A stretch of 64,000 bases of DNA from Viola odorata (lineage: Eukaryota; Streptophyta; Magnoliopsida; Malpighiales; Violaceae), in the NCBI GenBank assembly GCA_963691705.1, contig OY829546.1:72001-136000 (forward strand), written 5' to 3'. Numbering within the stretch: position 1 is the stretch's first letter; the number at the start of each line of letters is the position of its first letter. A model generated the notes under the pieces. That model was not told the DNA's origin. It made no database searches and was given only the letters and a program-made list of their open reading frames with translations. The translations under genes were made by a program, and so were the position numbers. Shown one piece after another: positions 21,507-33,133 of the stretch.

Positions 21507-22321
21507 TATAGGAAACAAGTAATTGAAGGAAGCTAGCTACTACCTAAATTAGAGCTCAACTAATCGGATGACACTTGAATCTTTTTCTTTCCTTCTCGTT
21601 CCCTGCCGTAGAATTGTTTAGTTTGTAGCACCGGTTTTGAAGTAGTCAGACTAAGCTAAGTGACATACAATGCCCACTTCTTTAACCCTTGTCCTCTGTA
21701 CTGGCAGAGTTTGGCTTGTAATCGGCTAACGAGTATTTTATGTGAAAAATAAAGATCCCTTGGGAAAATATTGCCTTTTGTTACTAGCTGAGAAAAGAAG
21801 ATTTATGAAGATGTCTTTGCAAAGTGTTGTGTTTTACCGGCATTTGTCTCTCAATCTCATACTCTTTTTTTACTAAAAAAACAAACATATATCTCTCATT
21901 GATTATATTATTTATTGCCATTAATGCCTTAAAACGTTTTTTCTTATACCAAAGCAAAATGAAAAGACATTAGTATTTTTTTTTAGCTCAACCGATCCAT
22001 ATTGTTAAAATAAAAAAGAAACAATATTATTTTGGACATTTCTACCCTCATAATTTATAAATATGCTAAATCTATTCACGTTAAAAATCAAATATAAATA
22101 TAATAATTTCGTTCATGAAAATAAAATACATGTCTTGAATTATTTGTTCATGACGTGAATACTACAAACTCGAAATCGTATTCACCTAAGATCAAGTATA
22201 AATATAATAATTCCGTTTATGAAAATAAAATACATATAAAATAGTCTTGAATTATTTGTTCATTACGTGAATACCATAAATATCAACATTCAAAACATAC
22301 TTAATTTAAATTGTTACTTCT
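21507..22321. other. Spacer downstream of GGCT
   Basis: Contains the probable GGCT 3' untranslated region (an AATAAA-like signal at about 21748-21754) followed by AT-rich sequence. A direct repeat of about 85 bases (TCAAATATAAATATAATAATT ... TGAATTATTTGTTCAT) occurs at roughly 22087-22160 and 22191-22270. Confidence 0.45.
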
Positions 22322-22690
22322 TCATATTCTAACAATTATTATAATGAGACTATATTGATTTGCAATATCTTCTCTAACGTCATTCATTAGTTGTTGTCGG
22401 GACATATCCACTTGAATACCTTCTTGCGTCACATTAGCTTCGTTCTCGTCTAAATTTTGCTGACCTTCTGTACCATATTCTGTGAATAGTTGACCAGCTC
22501 TATCTTCCATTCGAATAAAGTTGTGTAGTGTACAACAAGCTAGAGGTATTTACCTCTGACAACGAAGAGGATAATTTGGAATGGAGTTTAAGATTGGAAA
22601 TCTAGCCTTCAGAACGCCAAAAGCTCTTTCAATCACATTTCTCAATAACGAATGTCGATAGTTAAACAATGCATATTTTCTTGTTATCCT
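22322..22690 (-). pseudogene. PIF/Harbinger transposase C-terminal fragment
   Basis: The minus strand reads [20 protein letters not shown], then a further short block, CCTLHNFIRMEDRAGQLF and an Asp/Glu-rich tail. This is the conserved end of the DDE domain of PIF/Harbinger (HARBI1-like) transposases, including the Glu of the RNVIERAFG motif. A TAA stop at 22552-22550 interrupts it. Upstream DDE residues and terminal repeats are not present nearby, so this is a degraded fragment. Confidence 0.8.
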
Positions 22691-23126
22691 TCCTCATCCA
22701 CGAAAATAAGTGTAATTTTCTCGTTACATATAAGTGTAGTTTTAATATGAGCTCATTTAATTAATTTTTTAAAATTAAAAGTGAATTCATATTTATTGAG
22801 GATTCTGAGCGAGTAAATTCGGACCTTAAATCGAACTTTTTCTTTATTTACTGATTACTATTTATTTTGTTTCATTTTATTGCATATTTTAGTATTTTTG
22901 GTTCGGGATCTTATTCATTTCAAGTGAGATTCCTCGTGTTGAATCAATTTTATTTTAATTACTACTACTATTGTTAAATCAATTTTATTTTAATTAAAAA
23001 ATAGTGCTAATGTTATTTTTTTGTTAAAATTAATAAACTAAATAGTAGCCCATTTTAAGTTTATTCAAGATCAAATATCAGTATGGTAAACATATTCATG
23101 TTTAAATTCAAAAGCACAAGCCATTT
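22691..23126. other. AT-rich spacer with a partial repeat copy
   Basis: No gene. Bases 22730-22800 (AATATGAGCTCATTTAATTAATTTTT and following) match the start of the long direct repeats at 23.8 and 24.35 kb. Confidence 0.4.
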
Positions 23127-23787
23127 AAAGGTTGTTTAATTTTTGAAAAATTTTCCAAAAAATGGAAATATTTCCAAAATCTGTTTCACAGCAACATTTT
23201 TCCAAATGGAAAATTTTCCAATTCTCCAATTACTATTCAGTTTTGGAAATAATTCCAAAACTAACACTACAAATACTCCAACTTTTGAAAACACCATATT
23301 TGATGTTTTCCAAAATTTTCTTCACTTTATTTCCAAAGTGGGGTCTACAGGTCAACTTTACTCTCTCATCATTTTTAATTTTTCTTTCATACAAAAACTC
23401 AATCTTCTTACTTAATGTTTTGAACAAAATAAATTAAAAGTTACAAAAACATAATCTTCATCTCAAGATTAGTAATTATATATCCACTTTTCTTATTTTT
23501 CTTAATATTTTATAAATGGGTTTTAAACTTATTTAGAATTAATTTAGAAATTTTTTTCCGCCTAAAATACTCCCTTCAAACTAATATTTAAAAAATGGGT
23601 CTTATGACGTGGCAGGATGGGATTGGTTTTCCAAATGGAAAATTTTGGAATTAATTTCATTTGGAGAAAAATATTGTTGTGCAACAGATTTTGAAAATAT
23701 ATCCAGTTTTGGAAAATTTTCAGAAAATTCTCTGTAAGTAAATTCAGAATGGAATTTTCAAAAAATTCTCCGTAATTAAAAAACAAT
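23127..23787. mobile_element. MITE built of TTTTCCAAA/TGGAAAA repeats
   Basis: The left end (GGTTGTTTAATTTTTGAAAA...TTTCCAAAATCTGTTTCACAGCAAC) returns in inverted form at the right end (GTTGTGCAACAGATTTTGAAAA...CGTAATTAAAAAACAA). Inside, the block TTTCCAAATGGAAAATTTTCC recurs in both orientations. A related, partly deleted copy ends at about 24835 (CCGTAACTAAACAACACCT). Non-coding. The termini suggest a hAT-type MITE, but no target duplication was confirmed. Confidence 0.5.
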
Positions 23788-23826
23788 GAAAAAAAACTAC
23801 TACTATTGTTAATTCAATTTTATTGT

Positions 23827-24175
23827 CAACTCATTTAATTGATTTTTTTAAATTAAAAGTAAATTCATATTTATTAATTTGCAAAATCAAAATGAGAAAA
23901 GTGACCGAACATTAGTTAGTTAAATCATAATTAATTAAACCATTGGTGCGCCACGTGCCATAAAATTTCTTATAACACGGTTGGTTATTGAATTTTACTC
24001 GTATGGTTTTAATTAGGAGTATTAGTTAGTTCAATATCAATTATGAAGTATTTTTATTACAATTTGTATCAATCTACATATTAATCATCAAAATTATGAG
24101 GGTAGACATGTCTAAAATAACATTATTATTTTTAGATTAACAATATGAATTTATTGAACTAAAGTAATAAAAAAA
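23827..24175 (+). repeat. Direct repeat, copy 1 (about 350 bases)
   Basis: Runs from CTCATTTAATTGATTTTTTTAA through GTGCGCCACGTGCCAT and GTATCAATCTACATATTAAT to ATTGAACTAAAGTAATAAAAAA. It is repeated almost base for base at 24357-24708. Non-coding. Confidence 0.8.
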
Positions 24176-24356
24176 ATTTGAAAATTGTTTTCCAAATGGA
24201 AATATTTCTGAAAATTTGAAAAATGTTTTCCAAATGGAAATATTTCCAAAAATATTACAAATTATTTAATATTAGGACGTGTATCTATTAATTTTATTTT
24301 TTTTAAATGAAAAATTATTAAATATATTCGTTACATATAAGTGTAACTTTAATATG

Positions 24357-24708
24357 AGCTCATTTAATTGATTTTTTAAAATTAAAATTGAATTCATATT
24401 TATTAATTTACAAAATCAAAATGAGAAAAGTGACCGAACATTAGTTAGTTAAATCATAATTAATTAAGCCATTGGTGCGCCACGTGCCATGAAATTTCTT
24501 ATAACACGGTTGGTTATTGAATTTTACTCGTATGATTTTAATTATGAGTATCAGTTAGTTAAATATCAATTATGAAGTATTTTTATTACAATTTGTATCA
24601 ATCTACATATTAATTTTCAAAATTAGGAGGATAGATATGTCTAAAATAACATATATATATATTTTTAGATTAACAATATGAAGTTATTGAACTAAAGTAA
24701 TAAAAAAA
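24357..24708 (+). repeat. Direct repeat, copy 2
   Basis: Second copy of the 23827-24175 unit, differing at a few positions by eye. Between and after the copies lie fragments of the TGGAAAA-type MITE, so the whole 23.1-24.85 kb block probably arose by duplication or nested insertion of one element plus flank. Confidence 0.8.
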
Positions 24709-24835
24709 AAATTTAAAAATTTGGAAAATGTTTCCGAAAATTTTCCAAAATGGAAAATTTTCTTTGTGAAATAGATTTTGAAAATAATTCCAGTTTTGGA
24801 AAATTTTCAGAAAATTCTCCGTAACTAAACAACAC

Positions 24836-25501
24836 CTAAATATTTTATTATGTATTTTGAAGTTATTTATTAAAAAAAGTCAAATTTGTTTATTATTAAT
24901 TAGGATTTGGGATAAATAAGGGCGATTGCGCATGTAATTTATTGGTTGTTTTGTTGATAATAAAAATATTAGTATAGATTTAAATTTAGGTTCGAATCTC
25001 AGTTACCTCTATTAAAATAAAATAAAAATTAGGATGGGAAGAAATTAAAATGGATTTTTTGCCTTTTTTCCTACTGCTGAATCAAACTTCTCTTTGTCAT
25101 AATGTTCCAATTCCATAGGATTTGTGTATTGGTTTTTACACCCCACGGTAGAATTTTTCTTCTTTTCTAATGAGTGTTTTGAACTCCTTATTATACTTTT
25201 AAGTTTTAACACAAAAACAATCAATAAGCCACGTAGTGGGTAGGGTTAATAGTTTTCGTGATGGGCCTTGGCCTATTGTTGTTGAAGGACTTGTAGAATA
25301 AAAGGAAAGAAAAAGAAATGGGCTTCATCATCGTAGTTGTCCAGTTGATGAAAGCTGGAGTAAAGGAGAGACAAAAAAGAAAAGAAAAAAACTTGTGTGG
25401 GAAGTCAGTGTTAACGGAATCAAAATAAAAACCCCTGCCGCCGCTTAAACCAATAAACCATACCTATAATCTCTTCCGTGTTCCAAAAGAGAAAGCAAAC
25501 A
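24836..25501 (+). promoter_or_regulatory. Upstream region of PBA1 with TGGGC motifs
   Basis: The proximal part carries TGGGC at 25262-25266 (as ATGGGCCTTGGCC) and 25319-25323, about 180-240 bases before the ATG. TGGGC-type elements are the proteasome-related cis-elements bound by NAC53/NAC78 in Arabidopsis, and TGGGCC is also the site II motif of housekeeping promoters. No strong TATA box. Confidence 0.5.
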
Positions 25502-28151
25502 ATGGATCTGAACGCTCCCCACTCCATGGGCACTACCATCATCGGAGTGACTTACGACAGCGGTGTTGTCCTCGGTGCCGACTCCCGTACCAGCACCGGT
25601 AATTTTTCTTTTTCATCTATTCTTCACCGAGTAACCTAAACTTCGTTTTATCATTAATCAAATTGTTTGTGATGTATCAGCTAAGATTAGCTTAGCCATA
25701 GTTTCAAGTCCATAGTTACTCTTATTTGTAGTAGATGGGGACTAGCTGGAATCTTGTTTACTGTCTGATTTTTGGGAATTTTGCACAGTTTCGCAAGTAG
25801 ATAGGTTTGTTTGATACTTTAGAGTGGCTTTCAATTTTTAGGTTGATCAATGAAAACTAAATTGATTCTTCAAAGAAACTAAAAACTTGGATTTGACGTG
25901 TTAATCAATAATCATTCCTTCTGGTGGTGATAGGCGTGTATGTGGCGAACCGAGCATCTGATAAGATTACGCAGCTCACGGACAACGTTTACGTTTGTCG
26001 TTCTGGATCGGTATTTTCTCCAGCTTTCATTGCTTCTCTCGTCTCTCGGTTTCTTCTCTTCTCAGAGTTCCATCCAAATGTGTTTCTATGGGCTTTGTTT
26101 TGCAGGCTGCAGATTCCCAGATAGTTTCGGATTATGTCCGTCACTTCCTTCATCAGCACACGTGAGTCTTATATTTTTTTCCTAATTCTGTTATCATACT
26201 ACCACTGACTATACTATGAATCTGCTTTACACTACTCCCATTTTTTTTTTTACTTTTAATATACAGAATACAACTAGGGCAGCCTGCAACCGTCAAAGTT
26301 GCTGCAAACCTTGTCAGGCTTCTCTCTTATAACAATAAGGTATGAGTTCTAGTGTCTTTGTAGAATATCGTGAATGCTTTCTTCCTAGTGACGCTGTGTG
26401 TATCTTATGTTTGTCCCTTGGACTTCTCAGAAAATGCTGCAAACCGGAATGATTGTTGGTGGCTGGGACAAGTACGAAGGTGGAAAAATATATGGAGTTC
26501 CTCTTGGTGGAACTATTATTGAGCAGCCATTTTCTATTGGAGGTACGAATTTCTACTGGATGGTGCTGCTGTAATTTTCTCTCTCTTATTTGCTATTTGT
26601 AATGGATCTTGCTTAAATTTGCATCACTTGGCATATAATTCTCTACCCAGGCATTTACACTATGTCATTTCGAGCCAACATTCACAGAGTTACTGTTTGC
26701 CCAAATGTCTTGGACATTAGATGGGGACCAAATGGATCTGTATACTATTTTTGGTCGGACAATATGTTTTAGATTTACAAATTCATCACTGATAGTGATA
26801 TTCTGAGTTCTTAGCCTAAACCTTGATCGATATCTTTCTCTGGCTTTTCTTTTTCGTGGAAACATTTATTTTTGTTCTACGGTAGGAAAAATGGGATGAG
26901 CTGAGGTAGACGAGCCAGCAGACCATAAGGGATATAGTTAGTAAAGAGGAGATGTCATCAATCAAGGACATTTGGTTGGTTGCATCACTAACTTGATACC
27001 CATGCTATGCTGTAACTTTGATCCACTGATCTGATCATTCATTAGGGAAGGTGGTCAGTTCCTTTTTCACAAAATGGAAGTCCAAACATTTGAATTCAAG
27101 CACACTCATAGATTTTGTTATATTCTTATACTAGCAAGGGTTGGTTGAAGGTGGTCTTGGTTGGTGGTGTTGCCTTGGAACATTATTCATGGGAGTTACC
27201 TGAATTATCTGTTGTTTCTTGTTTTGAAGGAACCGTAGCTTGAATCTGGACCTAAGTCCTACTACCAACCCACTGAGGATCATATTAAGTTTATCTCCCA
27301 TTCCAAAAAACATTATCAAAATCTCATTATGTTGATATTATAGATGCGCCCAAGGTCTTGCTGGATTTTAAATAAGAACATTTATTATAGGTGCAAGAAT
27401 GGTTTACATCATGTTGACAGTTTAGATGATGTTGAATTTTGCAGGCTCCGGCTCTACTTACTTGTATGGATTCTTTGATCAAGTATGGAGAGAAGGGATG
27501 AGCAAAGATGAAGCAGAGGTATGTAGGCGTTGATATATTTAAACTGATCTATCACTTATTACTTTGTTATTGGTTTTTGCATGAATTATGCTGAATGTTT
27601 GGTGGGGGTTGACCCCTATCAATGTCGCTTGTGTTTCCCTTTTCATATCGCAACTGGGGTTAAGTTTTGGCAGGGAAATAAAATGTTATTCCTAGTCCTA
27701 TTTATTGTAATTTGACTTGAGTTTATTGTTTGATTTATCCTCTGGAAGCTTGTTGTATTAACTGGGAATGGATTTATTTTTTTGTAATTTCAATTCACAA
27801 TCTGTGCTCAAGCTTTTGGTGGTGAAATTTTGCATTTTGGCAATTCCTTGCAGCAACTGGTGGTGAAGGCCATATCCCTTGCAATGGCCCGAGATGGTGC
27901 CAGTGGTGGCGTTGTTCGCACTGTCATTGTAAGATTTGCGGTATACTTGTGAGATAAGTATTTATAGCATAGATGTTTCTCTTATATGAAATAACTGAAA
28001 CTGCTTTTTTCCTCTCCAGATTAACTCTGAAGGGGTGACAAGGAATTTTTATCCTGGTGAATCTCTTCCACTTTGGCATGAAGAGTTGGAGCCCCAGAAT
28101 TCTTTGCTGGACATGTTAAATGCAACTGGTCCTGAGCCAATGAGCATATAA
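25502..28151 (+). CDS. PBA1: 20S proteasome subunit beta-1 (caspase-like activity)
   Basis: Eight exons, all GT-AG with matching phases: 25502-25598, 25934-26010, 26106-26161, 26267-26339, 26431-26542, 27445-27518, 27854-27928, 28020-28151. They total 696 bases, 231 residues. A ten-residue propeptide ends in Gly and is followed by TTIIGV; cleavage there exposes the catalytic Thr1. From Thr1, Asp17 (GADSR) and Lys33 (ASDK) are in place, the standard N-terminal nucleophile triad. [12 protein letters not shown] and the [12 protein letters not shown] block near the end are also typical. Beta-1 cleaves after acidic residues inside the 20S core and underlies the caspase-3-like activity of plant cell death. 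The fifth intron is long (about 900 bases). Intact and highly conserved. Confidence 0.97.
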
Positions 28152-30306
28152 TGGATTGAGATTAAAGTGTTTTGGTCCCCTGGTGACTAATTTCAGAAAC
28201 TGGATTTTTACCAGCTAGCAAAATTGTATCTTTTGTGCTAAATTCTAATGACCAAGGGATATTGAACTTTGTTTTTCTGAAGAAATGGGGTTTAAGGGAC
28301 TGAGTCTTGCTATTTTTTTCTTTTTATTTGCTTACCTGTTATATCCCCTTATGGTTATAGTCTGGTGTGCTAAGGTTGATGAAGAATTTCCCCCTAGAAG
28401 TCTCATTCAAGGGCGAAACTGGAGTTTTATGATCGATTGTCGTGGCTGGTTGTTGCGGCTTACGTGGGAGATGATAGGTGAAGTTAGAGTTTGAACTTGT
28501 TTATTTTTTCGAAAAGCGCATATTGGGTTGTCCTAACCTTTTTTGGTTGGTCCTATCTCCATCTGAAACTTTTTACTAATATGATTTTACATCCATCGTT
28601 AAATCCCGTTTTGCTCTGAGAATATCACAGATTAGTACTAGTATAATAGTATTAACTTAGAGTAAATGAAATATAAAAAAATAAGTTTCCATCCGGCAGC
28701 AAATACTGCAATGGCAGGGCATTAATTTTACATCGGTTGCCTAATTTTGCTTTCAATTTTTACCTAATTCTAAAAGGACACTTAACTTTTAACTCCCTTT
28801 AGTAAGTTTACCCTTAATTTTTAACTGCTATCTAATTTGGTACCAAAACACCTAATTTTCCCGTTAATTTTAACTCAGGTTGTTAACATTTTTCGGGTGT
28901 CGTTTTGGAATTATACAAAATGTGGGTGCTATTTTGAAATTAGACAAAAGTTGGATGCAAGATGACTAAACTAAATTACTTTTATCCTTTCACTTTTGGG
29001 AAACATATTTTACAGTTCCTAGGTTTTAGTGAATATTTTCATTCCTTGGGAATTTTACCCTGAACTTTGGTCCCGATGTTTATAGACTATTTTTAACATT
29101 AATTCGATTATAAAATTATCTATTTTAATTAATAATTGAATATTAACTTTAATGATCAATTTATTATAATATATTTGTAATGTTTACAAATTTAGACTAA
29201 TAAACTAGAGAAAAATGGATAAGAATCTATACTAGTTTAATACACCTTAAAATTTTCAACTGTTGAAATGTTTATTTTAATCCCTAATATTGTTTTTTTA
29301 TTTTTATGATCCCTAACACTATATTAGTCTGTCATTTTTAGTTCATTTCGTGATAATCGTTAACGAAGATAAACATCGTTAATTTTAAACTTTTTATTAC
29401 TTTTTTATCAGATCCGGTTCCACAATTTAAATTATATTATTAAACGCAAAAATTCAAGAAAATTAAAATAGAAAACTAGAAAAATACTGTAAAAATTGAA
29501 AAAGCCTTATCAATTCAACCTTTTAATAACTACTAAAAAAATATGGATTTTATGAAACGAAAAGTCTCCTAAATTTTTATCAAAATAATAAATTGAATAT
29601 TAATTATAGCTAATCTAATATTTTTATCAACCTTATTATTAAATAAATCTATTTTCATAATTAGTAAAACTAAAAGTTCAATATTAACATAATTTTTAAT
29701 TAAAAATCTAGTTCCACATAACAATTTTTTTTCTAATTTTGAATAATCTAAAAATAAAATAGAAAAATGCTATTTAAAAATCCTCGGGACTAGATAAAAC
29801 TAAAAAATATATTTAAAATTAAATATTAAAGATAATCATATTTAATAGAGTTTGTTTCTGTTAACTATTTTTGTCACAATAGAACTAAAAAAAAATATTC
29901 GGGAATAGATAAAACTAAAAAATATATTTAAAATTAAAAGAATTATTTTAATAAACATTGAAGACTGATATGTATATTAAACCCAACCTATAATCATAAT
30001 CTGTTTTATTATCAAGATTGGAAATTATAAATAGTAAGATGATGACACATCATTATATCTTGAGTACAATTTTAATATAGAGACTAGTAACTTACCAATG
30101 AAAAATGATGGGAGTAAAAGGTTCGTCTCATTATAAATAAAAAAAATCTAAAGGCATAAAATTATGAATAAAATATTTTTCTCTACTTTTTATGCGAGTG
30201 CCAGCCAGACCAGTGGCACGTTTAAAATTGAAATGCATATATTTATGGGGGGATTGGGGAATTGAGAATCAGTTCAAAGAAGAAAAGGGAATTGAGGAAG
30301 GAGAAG
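28152..30306. other. Spacer between PBA1 and the AIG2-like gene
   Basis: AT-rich with no gene. The first 350 bases are probably PBA1 3' untranslated sequence. The motif CTAAAAAATATATTTAAAATTAAA occurs twice (about 29798 and 29915), marking a local duplication. Confidence 0.5.
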
Positions 30307-32267
30307 ATGAATCCATCATCGGCAGTGATAGGCGCAGCGCGTGAGGTTAACAGCGTGTTCGTCTACGGTAGCCTGCTAGCGGACGACGTCGTCAAGGCTC
30401 TTTTGAACAGAATCCCGGAGTCCTCTGCCGCCACCCTCAACGGCTAGTCTGTAACCCTACCCCCGACTCCCACTTCCTTTATTAATCTCTTCAATCTTCG
30501 TTGATTATAATATATAAATACTTTTGTTTTTGGGGATCGGAACGGAATAGAGCAGCTGGTTGGATTGATTAGGTTTACATATTAATTTTCCTTTTTGTGT
30601 GTGTTTGCAACTGCAGCCACAGGTTTAGCATTAGAGGACGCGTCTATCCAGCCATTCTACCTGCTCCCAGCAAGAAAGTCACTGGCAAGGTCTTCACCAA
30701 TCTCATCCATCTTATTTGTTTTCCTTCTCTCTCGCGCGCTTAATTTTTTTCTCCTCTCCTCCAATTAAGAAGAACGCTAGCTTACAGTCAGTTAATATGG
30801 CTCTATTCTAATAAAATTGAATTTGGAATTGAAATTCAATTTAGTGCAGGTACTCTTCGGCCTCACTCATCCTGAACTGCACATCTTAGATTTATTCGAG
30901 GATGATGAGTATGAAAGGACGGCTGTTGAGGTCTCCTTGATGGTAAGTAGTACAGTAATTAGAAACTCCTTTTCCTTTTCCTGCATCTTCTTTATCATTT
31001 TTCAATTGCATCCTTTATTCATTCATTTCATTCCCTTGCCTCACTCTCCAGTAGCCGCCAAATTCCAATTTCCCTCATACTGCTACTTCCCAACCACACT
31101 CACCCTTTTACCAGCAGTTAATTTTTTTCAGTGCCTTTTACCTTTTCCATTCTTATTCCTCAAACTTGCAGCTTGCTATTCACTATGATCGTCTTCTCTG
31201 GACCTTATTATCTCAAATTCATCTTTGATACCAAAATGGCATAACTGTCCAATCTGTTTGTCCTTATTGTTTAATGGTATCATCTATTTATTTGAATCTT
31301 GGCCTTTTTTTGTCCTGATGGATGTAGCCCGCTCCTTGTTGTTTGTATGCTCCACAAAACAATGAAGATTGGAGAATAGAACAAGTGTTTCTACTTTTAC
31401 CCTCTGTGAACTGTGACCAAACATTAGGTCCGCTAACTTTACCAAAGGGCTTTCACTCCAACGGTGTCCAAGTGCAGCAGTAAACACATTTCTGGTTGAG
31501 GCATCGCCCATAAGTTTAACGATATTGTGTTTTATACCACTAATTGTTAGTAACAAAAAGGTTTTTTGAGAAAAAGAAGGTTAAGGTGCTCATCTTTTAC
31601 TATCCTTCATAGGCAAATTATACGTGGTTATTGTGCAGATTCTCGTTGCCATTGCATGAAAGTTTTATTAATGTGTGTGTACATTTGTAAGAAATAAGGA
31701 CAGTGAAGGGGAATTTTTTTTATAGTAAAGGTTCCAACCATAGTTCTTAATGGAAAATATGGAAGATGTTCCATTTGTTATTTAGTAAGTTTTTGTGAGT
31801 ACTCAAAATGACGGATTAATGGTGTTGATCATTGCAGGATGGTTCAGGAAAGCTGCGAACTCATGCTTATGTTTGGGGCAACAAAAGCGATCCAAACTTA
31901 TTTGGGGAGTGGGATTTTGAGGTAGATTTTCCTTCCTTTTCATTTATCTCATGTTGGTTTATTTACTCTGTGAAGTAGGAGCCATTGACTGGATTTCGTC
32001 GATGCTAAAGATAGCACGTTGCTTAGCAAGCCACCCATTTATTGTTGCATTTTCACCGCATCTTGCTGTTTTCTTTTTCTTATTTATACTATTCCTTCTT
32101 TTTTTCATTTATTCATAAAAAAGGAATGGAAAAGAATACACTTGATAGATTTTGCCAAGATGACCACCGGTTTTATGGAAGAGTTGGAGTTACCTCAGTC
32201 AAAGACACGGGTAGCCAAGTACGAATCCTTCTTCCAGCAGGATGCCAATAATTCCCCGGGGTGTTAG
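30307..32267 (+). CDS. AIG2-like protein (gamma-glutamylcyclotransferase-like fold)
   Basis: Five exons in phase: 30307-30446, 30617-30689, 30850-30942, 31838-31921, 32124-32267. They total 534 bases, 177 residues. The signature VFVYGSLL lies at about 17-24; HRFSIRGRVYPAI, GKVLFGL, LDLFEDDEYER, YVWGN, and a terminal EEWKRIHLIDFAKMT block match AIG2-like plant proteins. The family shares the GGCT fold. AIG2 itself was found as avrRpt2-induced in Arabidopsis, and the biochemical activity of most members is unsettled. I chose ATG 30307 because the upstream in-frame codon at 30262 is TTG. Two splice sites are weak: donor GTCTGT after exon 1 and acceptor AAAAAAG before exon 5. Both are needed to keep the conserved frame. 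Confidence 0.85.
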
Positions 32268-33133
32268 TGTTTTGTCCTCCTTTCAGGAACATTCATGTTT
32301 TTTTTAATTGATTTGTCTGTAGAAAATAAAGCCTGCCCGTTTTTGACACGGATCATTTTCTTCCTCTGTCGTTGTATATGATAATTTGTGATGTTCAATG
32401 ATCATGCTCAACTGTGGAAATTGGTGCAAAATTATGAATTGCCGGTTGTTTTTTGCCTTCCAACTGTGGAGTCTACCAAAAATATATTTGTTCTTACACG
32501 TGTTTTGGAAGTGTAATTTTACGTGAAAGAGGAAAACTAAAAAAACCTGAATTTATGTGAGTTTAATATTTAGAAGATTGAAGTTTATACCTTCCCTGTT
32601 AGGATAAATGATGTTGGATTATGACATCTAGTAGTTTGCAGGGTATAACTCGATGCTTGAGAGACTTCTATTCTCCTGGGCCTTCACAACAAATAAGAAG
32701 TTAGGCAAGAGCAGTTCACGCTGCAAACTTCTTTAATGTCACATCATTCTCATTATTTCGTGGCTAATTGACAATTTTAGGTTATTTGCTCTCATAACAA
32801 GGGCCAGTAGAGCCACTAGGAAACTTAAAAGTTTTCAGCAGTATTAATGAAGTATACTAGTTACAAAAACAAATAAAATGAAGTATACTAAGTTGTTTCA
32901 AGTAAAAAGGTTCGAACAAAAAAAAGAGTAAAAAGGTTAAGAATGTGCTAGTAGAGAGTTTATTTTATTGTAGGTAGCGCGCGTAAATTTTCATAAAGAG
33001 TTTGTGAATGATGTCATCCATCCAACGACACTTGAAATTTGTCGGAAAAATTTATTAACTCAAACAGCATTAAAAGAATATTTACTAAGAGCAATCTGGA
33101 TCAAGAATCCAATCACAGTAACTAATGAGTTGA
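32268..33133. other. Convergent spacer
   Basis: Region between the AIG2-like stop and the stop of the minus-strand ARA1 pseudogene. An AATAAA at 32325-32330 probably serves the AIG2-like transcript. No other structure seen. Confidence 0.5.

Noticed and set aside
30262..30306. Longer N-terminus for the AIG2-like protein
   Set aside because: The upstream start codon is TTG; the first ATG in frame is 30307.
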